A stretch of 64,000 nucleotides of DNA from Solen grandis (Eukaryota; Mollusca; Bivalvia; Adapedonta; Solenidae), in contig CM037794.1 in the NCBI GenBank assembly GCA_021229015.1, positions 37,030,827 through 37,094,826 on the forward strand, given 5' to 3'. The notes under the pieces are model-generated. The model was not told the DNA's origin and did no database searches. It was given only the letters and a program-made list of their open reading frames with translations. Shown here piece after piece: positions 10,890 through 21,729 of this stretch; position 1 is the first letter of the stretch, and every line of letters starts with the position of its first letter. The position numbers and the translations under genes are program-made.

Positions 10890-12417
10890 ACTAGATGTCA
10901 TTCGTGAAAACGAATGATAGGACTTTCTGCAAGCTGTGTTAATGCAAAAAGCAGGAGATAGAAGTTTCATGTAATGACTCACCTCTGGTAGTATTTCATG
11001 TTCATGCTGAACAATTGAAATTATATTCCGAAATTAGTGCAAATGAGAAGAACTAAGTATTAGTCTGTGACGTCACATGACGTCATATGACGTCATAACT
11101 CTAAACATATGTAGAAATTCTGCAGAACTGCAAACTGTTTAAGTTTCAACTTTCTATCTCATCCTGAAGCTCTCTAATCCTAAAATGAAATTTTCGATCC
11201 AATGTTCGAATCTTATTTCAGCCACAGAACTTCGGTCTTTCGGAATTTCGGTTAGCTGACAGGATATGCACACCTGAGTTTCAAAAGGTACCATCTGTGA
11301 AAATTTGAAAAAAATCTGACCATAAATGACGGCTGTAGAGCGCGAACACCATTTTTCACTATTTTTTGCTGTGACGTCATGTGACGTCATAGGGTGCTGA
11401 AGATGCTTTTGTTCAAAAGCAAATACTTTGCTTTCATAACTCTGAAATTTTCATTATTCTGAACAACTGGCATCATGTCGAAATCATTGCCCTAAAATGA
11501 AAATTACGAAGTATGCTTATGACGTCATATGACGTCATATGACGTCACGACTCAATATATATGTAGAAATTCTGCAGAACTGCAAACTGTGTAAGTTTCA
11601 ACTTTCTATCTCATCCTGAAGCTCTTTAATCCTAAAATGAAATTTTCGGTCCTATGTTCGAATCTTTTTTCAGCCACAGAACTTCGGTCTTTCGGAATTT
11701 CGGTTAGCTGGCAGGATATGCACACCTTTGATTCAAGATGTACCATCTGTGAAAATTTGAAGAAAATTCGACCGTAAATGATGGCTGTAGAGCGCGAACA
11801 CCATTTTTCACTATTTTTAGCTGTGACGTCACATGACGTCATAGTGTGCTGAAGATGCTTTTTTTTAAAAGCGCATTCTTTACTTTCATAACTCTGAAAT
11901 TTTCATTATTCTGAACAACTGGCATCATGTCGAAATCATTGCCCTAAAATGAAAATTTAGAAGTATGCTTATGACGTCACATGACGTCATATGACGTCAG
12001 GACTCAAAATATATGTAGAAATTGTGCAGAACTGCAAAGTGTGTAAGTTTCAAGTTTCTATCTCATCCTGAAGCTGTTTTATCCTAAAATGAAATTTTCG
12101 GTCCTATGTTCGAATCTTATTTCAGCCACAGAACTTTGGTCTTTCGGAATTTCGCTTAGCTGACTGGATATGCACACCTTTGATTCAAGATGTACCATCT
12201 GTGAACATTTGAAGAAAATCCGACCATAAATGACGGCTGTAGAGCGCGAACACCATTTTTCACTTTTTTTAGCTATGACGTCATGTGACGTCATAGGGTG
12301 CTGAAAATCATTGAAATCAAAATTTCCTCACGTCACTAATAAGCCATAAAAATTTCATCGTCCTAGGACTATTGCAACATATAAAAATAAGCGTTTAGTT
12401 AGGAAGAAGAAAAGAAT
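10890..12417 (+). mobile_element. Family-1 Helentron-like element, about three units
   Basis: CTAG at 10891, 5' hairpin 10898-10917 (TCATTCGT-GAAA-ACGAATGA) and terminus 10918-10930 are followed by units of about 452 bp with paired and triple TGACGTCA sites. It ends in the conserved tail TTTAGTTAGGAAGAAGAAAA without its own 3' hairpin, directly abutting the next copy. The first 150 bases are almost identical to 382-540 and 12418-12600, which suggests recent spread or tandem duplication. Confidence 0.6.
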
Positions 12418-13040
12418 AACTAGATGTCATTCGTGAAAACGAATGATAGGACTTTCTGCAAGCTGTGTTAATGCAAAAAGCAGGAGATAGAAGTTTCATG
12501 TAATGACTCACCTCTGGTAGTATTTCATGTTCATGCTGAACAATTGAAATTATATTCCGAAATTAGTGCAAATGAGAAGAACTAAGTCTTAGTCTGTGAC
12601 GTCACATGACGTCATATGACGTCATAACTCTAAACATATGTAGAAATTCTGCAGAACTGCAAACTGTTTAAGTTTCAACTTTCTATCTCATCCTGAAGCT
12701 CTCTAATCCTAAAATGAAATTTTCGATCCAATGTTCGAATCTTATTTCAGCCACAGAACTTCGGTCTTTCGGAATTTCGGTTAGCTGACAGGATATGCAC
12801 ACTTAACTTTCAAGATGTACCATCTGTCAAAATTTTAAGAAAATCCGACCATAAATGGCGGCTGTAGAGCGTGAACACCATTTTTCACTATTTTTAGCTC
12901 TGACGTCACATGACGTCATAGTGTGCTAAAGATGCTTTTGTTCAAAAGGGCATACTTTACTATCATAACTCTGACATTTTCGTTATTCTGAACAACTGGC
13001 ATCATGTCAAAATCATTGCCCTAAAATGAAAATACAAGTG
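12418..13040 (+). mobile_element. Family-1 Helentron-like element, 3'-truncated
   Basis: 5' hairpin 12427-12446 and terminus 12447-12459 precede a little over one unit. Similarity stops abruptly in the middle of a unit at about 13035, where non-repetitive AT-rich DNA begins, so the 3' half is lost. Confidence 0.55.
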
Positions 13041-14249
13041 GACATTTGTTTTTCAAAATATGAAATGTATTCCCAAAGCCTGAATGAAAAGTATAAAAAC
13101 ATAAGAATTGTAAATGGGGTATAAAAACAAATTAATGAGTTATCCTCTATTTAATGCTCTTTTAAGGACCTTTTTGACCGAGGCAAAAATATGGGCTAAA
13201 ATCGGAGAACATACATTAAATATCTTTCTATGGCTACTTTGTAGGCATGAAACTGTTTCAGTTATATGTTGTTTGAAAGTCTTGATACTTGGTAATTTCT
13301 GGCCTTGGGAAGACCACTTTATGACTAAGTCTTCTTCTGTATATATGCAATGGGCTCTGAAAAAACAAGTTATTCCTTAATAAATTTAGGAGCCAAATTA
13401 TTTCTTACTTGAAAATAGTATAGATATAATTAAAATTACTGGAACATTTCGTTTGTTTGACTTGCTTCAGTTTGTTACAGTTATTAAGTTTGTTACGTTA
13501 ACGTATCTACACTTCTTTTTCTGTCTATATATTTTTCTTTTCGCAGAACAAAATATTTGAGATATACGAATGTTCTTGGTTGTAAAATGATTCTTACTCT
13601 AAAGTAGTGCCAACATAGGACTAATTACATCAGAGACAGGTGAGGAATGTTAAGATATTGATTTAATGAAGTACTCTTAGTACTTTTACATGTCCAATCG
13701 ATTTGGATATATTTTACATATATGATAATAAATTAAATGATAATACATTTTCCCTATGAGTGTCTCAGTCGTTTGGATAAATAAAATTAAAGCTAGGAAT
13801 TAAACACATTGCCAATTGAAAATTATTGTTCAGAGAAATTATTTGTTATTGGATAAGAAATTTACATTCAAAACATATGGGATTCAGAGTTAAAACTAAA
13901 AAAATATAACTTCCAATCTATGTATAGATAAAATTGTGAGTCCTGAAATCATTCCCATGTGTTCTAATTCAGAGATATACCAAGCATTGTTATACATATA
14001 CCACATTAATACAAGTAGTAAAATGCAATCAGCAGACTCTCTAACTGAAATCTTATACCTAGGCATACAGAACAATGCTTTTTGCTCAAACATGTAAGAA
14101 GGCATTTTACTGTGCTGATATGCAACATGTACTAGTATAGAAAAACTATATCGCATGTAAAATAAAACTAATAAAGCAGGACCATCATAATATAAAAAGC
14201 TAAAATTTGTACATAGATTTAACAGAAAATGGTTGCGAATATTTAACGC
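13041..14249. other. AT-rich intergenic DNA, no gene seen
   Basis: The stretch lacks recognisable domains, splice-bounded exons or repeats shared with the rest of the window. An 88-codon plus-strand frame at 13114-13380 and an 86-codon minus-strand frame at 13896-14156 show no family signature, and I regard both as chance. Confidence 0.4.
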
Positions 14250-14610
14250 AAAACTGACAGCGGGGTCTTTCCATTATATCTGAACAAAATCATGCATCCA
14301 TGTTTCATCAGAAGTAACAGTTCTCTCATAAAATGTAGAACCGTCTAAAATTAAACGTCACAGAATTTTACGGCATATTTGCACCCTCACTCCGTGTTGT
14401 CTTCTGTATGAATGCAAGAAATTTATCTCGCACAAACACGTGTCATGCTTTTGTCAAAATTTTCTGGACACATCCGTAGGAAATACCAAATGCAAATAGT
14501 AATACGCTTATCATTTTTCACGTATTTCTCAATAACAGACACATTATTTTCAGTCTTAGACTTGCAAGGTCTACCAGACTTTGGTTTTTTTTTGACACTA
14601 TCTATACCGT
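14250..14610 (-). pseudogene. Mariner-type transposase relic
   Basis: Minus-strand translation gives a mariner-like linker SGRPCKSKTENNVSVIEKYV (14536-14584) and, about 85 codons on, VTSDETWMHDF (near 14286-14322). That matches the DETW segment holding the first catalytic aspartate of mariner DDD transposases. The spacing fits the family, but the frame is broken and the later catalytic residues are not found, so the copy is dead. The plus-strand 69-codon frame here is a shadow. Confidence 0.6.
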
Positions 14611-14958
14611 CTAAAATATAATAACACTGTATTTCAGGGCAGAATTCTCATAAACAGTGGTTATAAATGCTCTGACGTACAGATGTATGGAATAACCGGT
14701 TTTACAGTTGATAAGGCTCGTTGATAATATCTTGTAAGATCTTGAACCGCTATGCTGATATTAGTTATATCTGTCGTCATAACATTTACCATAACAACAA
14801 CGTCATGAATGTTTTATTCGAATGGATATAATTGAGTATTGATTGGTATCTTAGTAGCATACATTTCATATAGGTAACCATTTTAATTTATTATGCATTT
14901 CTGCGTTCTTTATGATATATATCTAAGATCTACATATTACAACTGCTGAACATTTCAG

Positions 14959-15198
14959 GACAAATTGGATAAAGAATTAAAAGATAATTCATACTTTACA
15001 TATACATGTACCGGTATCTTCATAATCATATTGTTTATTTGTTTGTTAATTATTGTTGCAGGTATTTCTTTTGGATTTGTTATAGATGTGCATGATAAAA
15101 GTGAGCATCTTGTGAGTTCTTTTTCGCCATGGCTTACAAATATATACTATACAAAAAAAATACGTTCAACAAAAAATACCATTGATTTTAACAGTTAG
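14959..15198 (+). CDS. Candidate exon with a single membrane segment
   Basis: The frame opens right after a plausible 3' splice site (CATTTCAG) and runs to a stop at 15196-15198. It encodes a polar N-terminal stretch followed by a strongly hydrophobic run of about 20 residues (GIFIIILFICLLIIVAGISF), consistent with one transmembrane helix. There is no start codon, so if real it would be an internal or last exon. No partner exons were identified, and AT-rich DNA can produce hydrophobic frames by chance. Confidence 0.2.
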   Translation, partial: DKLDKELKDNSYFTYTCTGIFIIILFICLLIIVAGISFGFVIDVHDKSEHLVSSFSPWLTNIYYTKKIRSTKNTIDFNS

Positions 15199-15734
15199 TT
15201 ACATACATCAAGGACAGTATCTTCAAGTAGGCATCAAGGAAATATGCCATAGATATTAACGAGGGTCATTCAGAAGTGCATTTAAGTAAAGAAATAATAA
15301 GAATATTATTTCTTGTAGATAATAAAAATGTAATGATCAGTCAACGTATAATCATGTCCCCATTCACACTCTTATTTCAACCTTCCCGATTAATTACGTG
15401 TAAATTATTTGAAAGCGAAATACATACATGTCACTTAGATATCAGCACTCAAGCTTAATATTTGTTAAAAAGAAGTGCATTTTTCTAATAACAAACATGA
15501 CAAAAGGAGATCATCACACAATTATAAATATCAAATAACCATTTCTTTGTAAACTAAAATCAATAACGAGATCATACGTGCTATATAATATATACTAGTA
15601 CTTACTATGACTATTTAATCACAAACAGAGACGGACGTACATAATCTTTTTCAAAACTATTCTGAACCCATTTTCAAATCAGAATCATTTATGAAAAATA
15701 AAACATTAGGAAAGAGATACACTTGTTATAAACA

Positions 15735-16890
15735 CTAGATGTGGGTGTTCCTCGGAACACTTGTGTCGCCTGCATTTAAGCATGTTTGATGAAAGAATTG
15801 ACTAGAAAATCGATCTTTTGACAAATTATTGATAAAGCATAATCTATTTTGTGAGGTACAAAATAACACACACACACACATATATATATATATATTTTTT
15901 TTTTTTTGGGGGGGGGGGGGAATAAAATATTCAAACAGTGCAATATGTAATAATTTTCCCGAGCACTTTCGACTATACAGTCTTCATCAGAGGAGTGTCA
16001 GAATGACTATGAATTCAAAACATTAACTGTAAGAAAAATTATGACGTCATTAAGCACTTATGACGTTAATTATATATATGTTGCAAGTTTGTAGTCATCA
16101 TTATCATTATTGAGTTATCATTCTTGTGTACTGCACTCAGACCAATGAGATCTATCTACTATAAATGTTTAAGGCAACACTTTACAAGTTATGCACCACA
16201 CAAGAATTAAATCCAAAAAAATAAACAAAGGGAAATTACTCCAAAAATACAACAGTTATCATTCTTGCACAATGCACTCCATGAGATCTTTCCACCTGTG
16301 AGGTTTCAAAGTAATACCTCAAATACTTTTCGTGTTATGCTCCAGACAAAAATGAAGTCTGAGTATCAACAAAGGGCAATAACTCAAGGAAAAAGAGAAA
16401 CAGAGTTATCATTCATGTGCACTGCACTCAGACCATTGAGATCTATGAAGTTTCAAGTCAACACCTCAAATACGTTTCGAGTTATGCCCCAGACAAAAAT
16501 TAAGTCTGAAAATCAACAAAGGGAAATAACTCAGAAAATAAAACAGAGTTATCATTCTTATGCACTGCACTACAAATCCATGAGATCTTTCCATCTATGA
16601 AGTTTCAAAGCAATATCTCAAATACTTTTTATGTTATGCTCCTGACAAAAATAAAGACTGAGAATCAACAAAGGACAATAACTCAGGAGAAAAGAAAGTG
16701 AGAGTTATCATTTATGTGCACTGCACTCCACCTCAATGTGATCTATCCATGTTTTAAGTTTCAAGGTGATACCTCAAATACTTTTCGAGTTATGCTCCGG
16801 ACAAGAAAGTGTGACGCCCCGACGACGACGACGACGACGACGGACAAAGTGATCCCTATGTGTCTGCCATGCTATGCAGGCGACACAAAA
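15735..16890 (+). mobile_element. Second Helentron-like non-autonomous element (family 2)
   Basis: It has the same order of parts as family 1 but different sequence. CTAGATG (15735) leads into a hairpin 15745-15760 (GTGTTC/GAACAC) and a terminus TGTGTCGCCTGC (15762-15773). About five tandem units of 140-155 bp follow; the landmark GTTATCATT recurs near 16113, 16254, 16405, 16548 and 16704. An ACG microsatellite lies at about 16817-16841. The 3' hairpin 16859-16887 has GCAGGCGACACA as its right arm, the exact reverse complement of the 5' terminus. Reading frames inside the units are repeat shadows. Confidence 0.6.
15866..15920 (+). repeat. Compound CA/TA/T/G tract
   Basis: A CA run, a TA run, a T run and 13 consecutive G (15908-15920) follow directly on one another inside the family-2 element. 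Confidence 0.85.
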
Positions 16891-17102
16891 ATTTTAAGAG
16901 TGAGACGACGATCATATTAATGTAATGTACATATTTATTTTTCGTATTCCGTGTTGACGTTTGAATTTTAACTTTTTTTAAATTTTAATGTAGCTTAATA
17001 TATATATTTCAGATATTTGTGCAGTTTTGATTACCAACAACTAAACCTGACGGTAACCTAATTAAAATATTAAATGAATTCCTCTAAGCAAGGTTACCAA
17101 GA

Positions 17103-17180
17103 TGGTAACATGGTGATTGCCGCAGTCGAGTGGTTACGTGCATGACAGCTGTGGTTTCGAACCCCATAAACTAGGTAAAT
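17103..17180 (+). repeat. tRNA-like fragment
   Basis: The segment contains an A-box-like GCAGTCGAGTGGTTA and a B-box-like GGTTTCGAACC with roughly tRNA spacing. No full cloverleaf or CCA-proximal acceptor stem pairs well. I read it as a tRNA-derived SINE head or tRNA pseudogene. Confidence 0.35.
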
Positions 17181-17260
17181 GACTCATGTAACTACGACCG
17201 TAATATACCTTCACTTCATTTACTTAGTCATGGATATCTTTAGCAAAATTCATATTTCGT

Positions 17261-17460
17261 TTATTTGTTTGTTGTCTTTAACGTCCCATCGACAGTATTG
17301 TAGTCATTTGTAGACGATGTCTACTTGAGACATAGTGCTGCCATACTGTAGTATCACGCCGTAGACATATGGCATGATACCACACCCAGTCACATTATCC
17401 TGACACCGGGTCAACTAAGCCTTCAACGACCCTTATATGCTGAGCGCCAAGCAAGGGATT
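17261..17460 (-). repeat. SINE-A, head missing
   Basis: The minus strand shows the SINE-A body (AGCAAGGGTC.. region, GTGACTGGGTGTGGTATCAT) and tail ending ACGTTAAAGACAACAAAC. The tRNA-like head is absent. It lies just downstream of the protease gene stop codon (17641), and its TTTATT at 17260-17265 reads AATAAA on the minus strand, so it might supply that gene's poly(A) signal. Confidence 0.55.
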
Positions 17461-17640
17461 CATAATCCATAGGTTTTTTTTCGCAAATGACCTATAGTTT
17501 CAAAACACCCTTTGTCATATACATGTATTTTCGAATCGGGTTGCATGCGTAGCCACTTCATCAGGTAAATACAAAGCATGTCGAACAGCATGACAGTTAT
17601 ATCGCGGAAATGGTTCTATTGAAATAAATTTAAGTTGCAA

Positions 17641-20600
17641 TTATTCGAAAACATGCTCATAAACACCCTGCACCTCCTCTTCGTCTTCACAGTCTGAAAT
17701 GAAATGTATAAAGAATGTATCAGTTATATTATACATGCATAAATGCATATAGTAATAATGTTTCAATATGTATTATAAGACAAAATAACAATATATGTTA
17801 ATTGAATATGGCACGTTTTTAAAATCCTCTTACCCGGTTGACAGTTCAAATGGTGATCTATTTCCAAATACGTCAAGCTTCGCTGCATATGATATGAATA
17901 GCTTGCTTTAAAATTTCCAAATTGATTTTCTTGATCACTATCAAGACGTGTTTGCACGGGTCCAACTAGAAGCGCAACAACCTTCACACGTTCAGCATTA
18001 TTAACATCATCCGTGCAAATAACAGAACCACTCTCTCCTTTGAAGCTGAAGAAAATGTCCTGATCTGAAGCAAATATTTAAAATTTTCAGTGAAAGATTC
18101 TCGGAGATAAAAAAGGTTTCTATGAAAAACACTGTTCATTGACAGCTTTGTTAACTGTTTAACTTTTAGATATATTATTAATTGAGTGAAAAATGTTTAC
18201 ACCGTATGGACGGGCATACTTCTTACATACTACAAATGTACTTCTCTTGCTTAGCCCTCAACATGCATGTATACGGATAGACACAGGACTGATTTGTCCA
18301 ATTCATATATAACAAGTCAATTTTATGATTTTATTAGTTAAGTAGTATAATGCTTTATTCTACAACTAGATAGACCCAGAATAAATCAGACGTATCTACC
18401 CATTAACTTCCAATTACTACTGGTATTCCACACACTTACTTGGTGTCTCCTCTGGGACGACAATCAAAACATTTTCGTTTGTTACAGGCTGCTGCTCTTG
18501 CATCACAATACTGAGATCACTTCCGGATGCTACCATACCGTGAGTGATATCTGATTTAGGACCAACTTTGTAGACAGGAAGTCCACATGGTACATTTCCG
18601 TCAAAGAAAGACCAAACCTTTGTTGACAAGGAACCACATGATCGGAATATAGAACTATCGCAGCGTCTAACACGATTTTCTTCAACTTTGACGATTGCCA
18701 GGTCTGCCATATTCTCATTGAGAATATATTTTGTTTTCCCAAAACTCAAAAAGATTCCAAGTGGCGTCTTAATATCTATTAACTCATCAATAGCATTTAC
18801 ACAATGTCCACATGTTATGAAATGTTTGCTTCTTTCTTCTAGAGCTTGTTCTGTTTCACCTTGCGGCATAAGTTTAACATAACACCCAAGAGTTCCAAGC
18901 TTTTCCTCCTCCTGTCTGGGGGGATTTCCCCTTGCTTGTATGGCACTTCCGCTGGCATATGCTGGATTGGTATGATGAGAAAACCTTGTGTTAGTTTCTA
19001 TTCTACAGCTGAGTTTGTATTCGTATTTCTGTAAAATATCCTCTACAGCTTTCTTTTTTTCACATTTTCCAACGAAATAGACCGTTAATACTCCAAGGAC
19101 TGTACCACACCCCTTCACACCAGATAATCTGAAGTGTAAATATATTTAAATGAATTTTAATTCATCATTGTCATAATGTAATGAGAAAAAATGCATTTTT
19201 GTTAATATAGTGTAACAGTTATAACCTTTTATAAATAACTTTTTTTTTTTAGAAGTACATAATCTATCATTATATTATATTAATAGGAGTATATCTGTAT
19301 TTCAAATTTAATTTTCTAGTTCTGAATACATTTTGTTATTGTAATTTTATCGTGCATTGAACATTCCTTCCGTACTAGGATTATTGTGATGTATATATTC
19401 CAAATCTTATATTTAATAAGTGTGTACTTAAAGGTGTTCATGTGTAGTTTTATTATCGATATTGACAGATTAAAACATGAAACAAATTATGTTCACCGAA
19501 TATCTTACCTGTTTTTCATATTGTAATGCAACACATATATTTTTATAATATATTCTCACAAAGATGCTAAATAGTATGTGTAATTTAGGTAATTGATTTT
19601 ATTCCAAAATTTATTTAGGCTATAACGTAATGTTAAATTAAATAGATGAAATATGCTTATCCAATTATAATTCCTCTTTTTTTCAAAATGAAATTGTTTA
19701 AATAAAAAAATGATCATAAATTGTCATATGCTATATATATTTGATATCTACTAACTTAAGAATTTCGTTTTTCATCTCTGGTTTGATGTCTGGAATGCTT
19801 GGAATTATTTCCGTACAATTAACTTCCGATTGCCGTAGAATACCGTAGACTTGGAATTGCAGTCGCTCAACGGTTTGAATCATCCTCATCTTTGATTTAT
19901 GGTCGTCTGAACAACGTATATTGAAAACGTATATATAGAGTTACAAACAATGTTCGATAAAAATGTTGGCATAAAGTTTTTACTTCAGTATTTTTCTAAG
20001 CGAAGAATATAAAACATATTTTAATGAAAGCTTTTCGGAAATGATAATTTGTTTTTAATTCTAATTGTATTTGAATACATGTATTTGGAAACCTGCATAT
20101 GGTAAGGAATTATTTGTGGGTATCAATGTTTTCTCGAGGTATATGTGAATAAAATTAAATACATTTCAATTTTAATAGATATTAAGCGTTTGGGATTTAA
20201 AGTGAGGTTAATGATCTTGCCTTAATGATTTGAATGGTTGTAATTAGCATAATATCTTTTTTGCTACGGTAACCTAATTCGTTTGTTATGATAATACATT
20301 ATAAAATTAAAACAACGAAAGTTGTTCCGAGAATTACCCCCAAGTCCTTTCGAGATATATCCTGATTCGATGTTTTCCATTATGAATTTATTATAGCGGA
20401 TAATTTCTTTGAAGACTTCAACGACATTTTTTTCTAGAAGATATTGGATGACTTCGCCTAGGTTTTTTTCCTGTTTCTTTCCATCGTCAGTGTATAGCTG
20501 GACATGGTTTGGTCTTCTAACGGAATACCTCACTATGATATTCCTGTTCTATATTATAAAACAAAAATAATGATATGTTTTATTTATTGCAGGTATTATA

Positions 20601-21720
20601 CATGTAAATACGCAAAAGTAATCTGTAAAAGTATTTTCAAAACAAAACAACATATGTAAACAAATTAACAGTGCTACAAATGATATCAATTCCTCTTTTG
20701 TGTCATACTTCCGACAAATATAAAAAGTACGTACATATAAAGAGTTGATAGGATCGTCGTCAAGTTTGGTGCGTTTGGCTTCTCTGGTCTCAACTGTCTG
20801 AACTTCTTTAGGACAGACTTTGACTGTTAATATTTGATTTTCACGGTCTTTGCTTCTTTGTCTTGTTTCCGTAACATATTCGACATTTTTAGATCTTTTA
20901 ACTAATGGCATTTCCTTTTTAACTGGTTTCGACTTCATTAAGCGCCTTTCTAGAATGGGGAGATTTTCTTTTTCGTGTAGGATCTCTACATTCACGATGT
21001 TTCCAAACTTGTGGCATATGCGTTCATAATCGATAAATTGGTCATCAAAATGTTTTGAAAAATGTCTGAAAGTGACTGTATTGAATAGAAAAATAAGAAT
21101 ATATTATTCACACACAAATATTAGGCCTTTGTAGGTTTGAGCTTCTATTACATGTTTAAACACGATATTATGCGTTTATAGGACTCTATATAGGAAACAT
21201 GTACCTTGATGACATTTATTTTTTAAGAATATATACATACATACATACATAAATACATACATGCATGTTCAACTTAAATTTATGATTTTGTAATAAGAAA
21301 TGTGTAGTCGATTATAGGTTAAATTTATGGGCAAGAACACACGTTGCTTGGTAGCTCTGTTGGTAGAGTGAAGGAACGGTATTCCTGAAACTCTGGGTTC
21401 GAGTTCCCGGTCAAGTCATTGATTCATTTCACCATCTGTTACACACGCCCCCGAGTTAAAATGAATTGCAAAATTTGAGTTAGATTTTATGCAACTAGGA
21501 GTAACAATCGCGGAATGAAATTTGCGGCCACACGCTCTGTACTCAGAATAAAACCATTATAAAAAAAAAGATACACTGATGCACAAAGACCAGAAAACAT
21601 TTTATTCTACATACCATATATATTTTGAATGTTTGGCAAAACTCTCTGTAGATGTTCTCTGAAGTACTTGTATCGTGGATAGCAACTTGCGGGAAGTGCA
21701 TACAAATATGAGTCCGACAT
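17641..21720 (-). CDS. Seven-exon gene for an intracellular trypsin-like serine peptidase
   Basis: Inferred coding exons in transcript order: 21615-21720, 20735-21075, 20338-20548, 19756-19906, 18440-19128, 17834-18064 and 17641-17693. All junctions are GT-AG and phases join cleanly. The total is 1782 nt, giving 593 residues plus TAA. The start ATG (21718-21720) has an in-frame TGA 18 nt upstream. Residues 1-270 are lysine/glutamate-rich, with no signal peptide and no domain I recognise. Residues 330-580 form a PA-clan protease fold: TCGHCV (His378), MADLAIV (Asp412), KVGPKSDITHG and GESGSV (Ser511). The H-D-S order and spacing fit chymotrypsin-like enzymes. The lack of a secretion signal suggests an intracellular peptidase; the substrate is unknown. 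Minus-strand CATATATTTA near 21793-21802 is a possible TATA-like element. Exon 3 uses the acceptor that keeps the frame; another AG lies 5 nt inside. Confidence 0.75.
17834..18064 (-). CDS. Exon 6 of the peptidase gene (nucleophile serine)
   Basis: The 231-nt exon lies between acceptor TATTTGCTTCAG and donor GTAAGA. It begins QDIFFSFKGESGSVICTDD, placing Ser511 in a GESGS context equivalent to the GDSGG motif of chymotrypsin-type enzymes. The rest is the final strand region ending NCQP, joined by a split codon to the acidic last exon (CEDEEEVQGVYEHVFE). Confidence 0.7.
18440..19128 (-). CDS. Exon 5 of the peptidase gene (His and Asp of the triad)
   Basis: This 689-nt exon is the largest. It lies between acceptor TTACACTTCAG and donor GTAAGT. 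It encodes the linker GNPPRQEEEKLGTLGCYVKL, the histidine motif TCGHCV, the aspartate motif MADLAIV and the pocket-strand motif KVGPKSDITHG. The open frame continues past the donor to a stop near 18417, but that extension is intronic. Plus-strand frames at 18688-18882 and 18846-19034 are antisense shadows of this exon. Confidence 0.75.
21337..21420 (+). repeat. tRNA-like sequence, probably SINE head or pseudogene
   Basis: TAGCTCTGTTGGTAGAG matches an A box/D arm and GGGTTCGAGTTCC a B box/T arm. An anticodon-like arm is present, but its loop lacks the invariant U33 and the acceptor arms pair poorly. A working tRNA is unlikely. Confidence 0.4.
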
Positions 21721-21729
21721 CTCTGAGGA

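Noticed and set aside
1067..12294. Recurrent minus-strand frames of 60-78 codons beginning MTSHDV, MTSCDV or MTSNNV
   Set aside because: They lie at the same place in every family-1 repeat unit and start from the TGACGTCA palindrome itself. Their similarity reflects the DNA repeat, and stops vary freely between copies.
16265..16920. 111- and 68-codon plus-strand frames
   Set aside because: They are translations of the tandem units and the ACG microsatellite of the family-2 element.
21337..21420. Functional tRNA gene
   Set aside because: D and T arms look right, but the anticodon loop lacks U33 and the acceptor stem does not pair; a SINE head or pseudogene is more likely.
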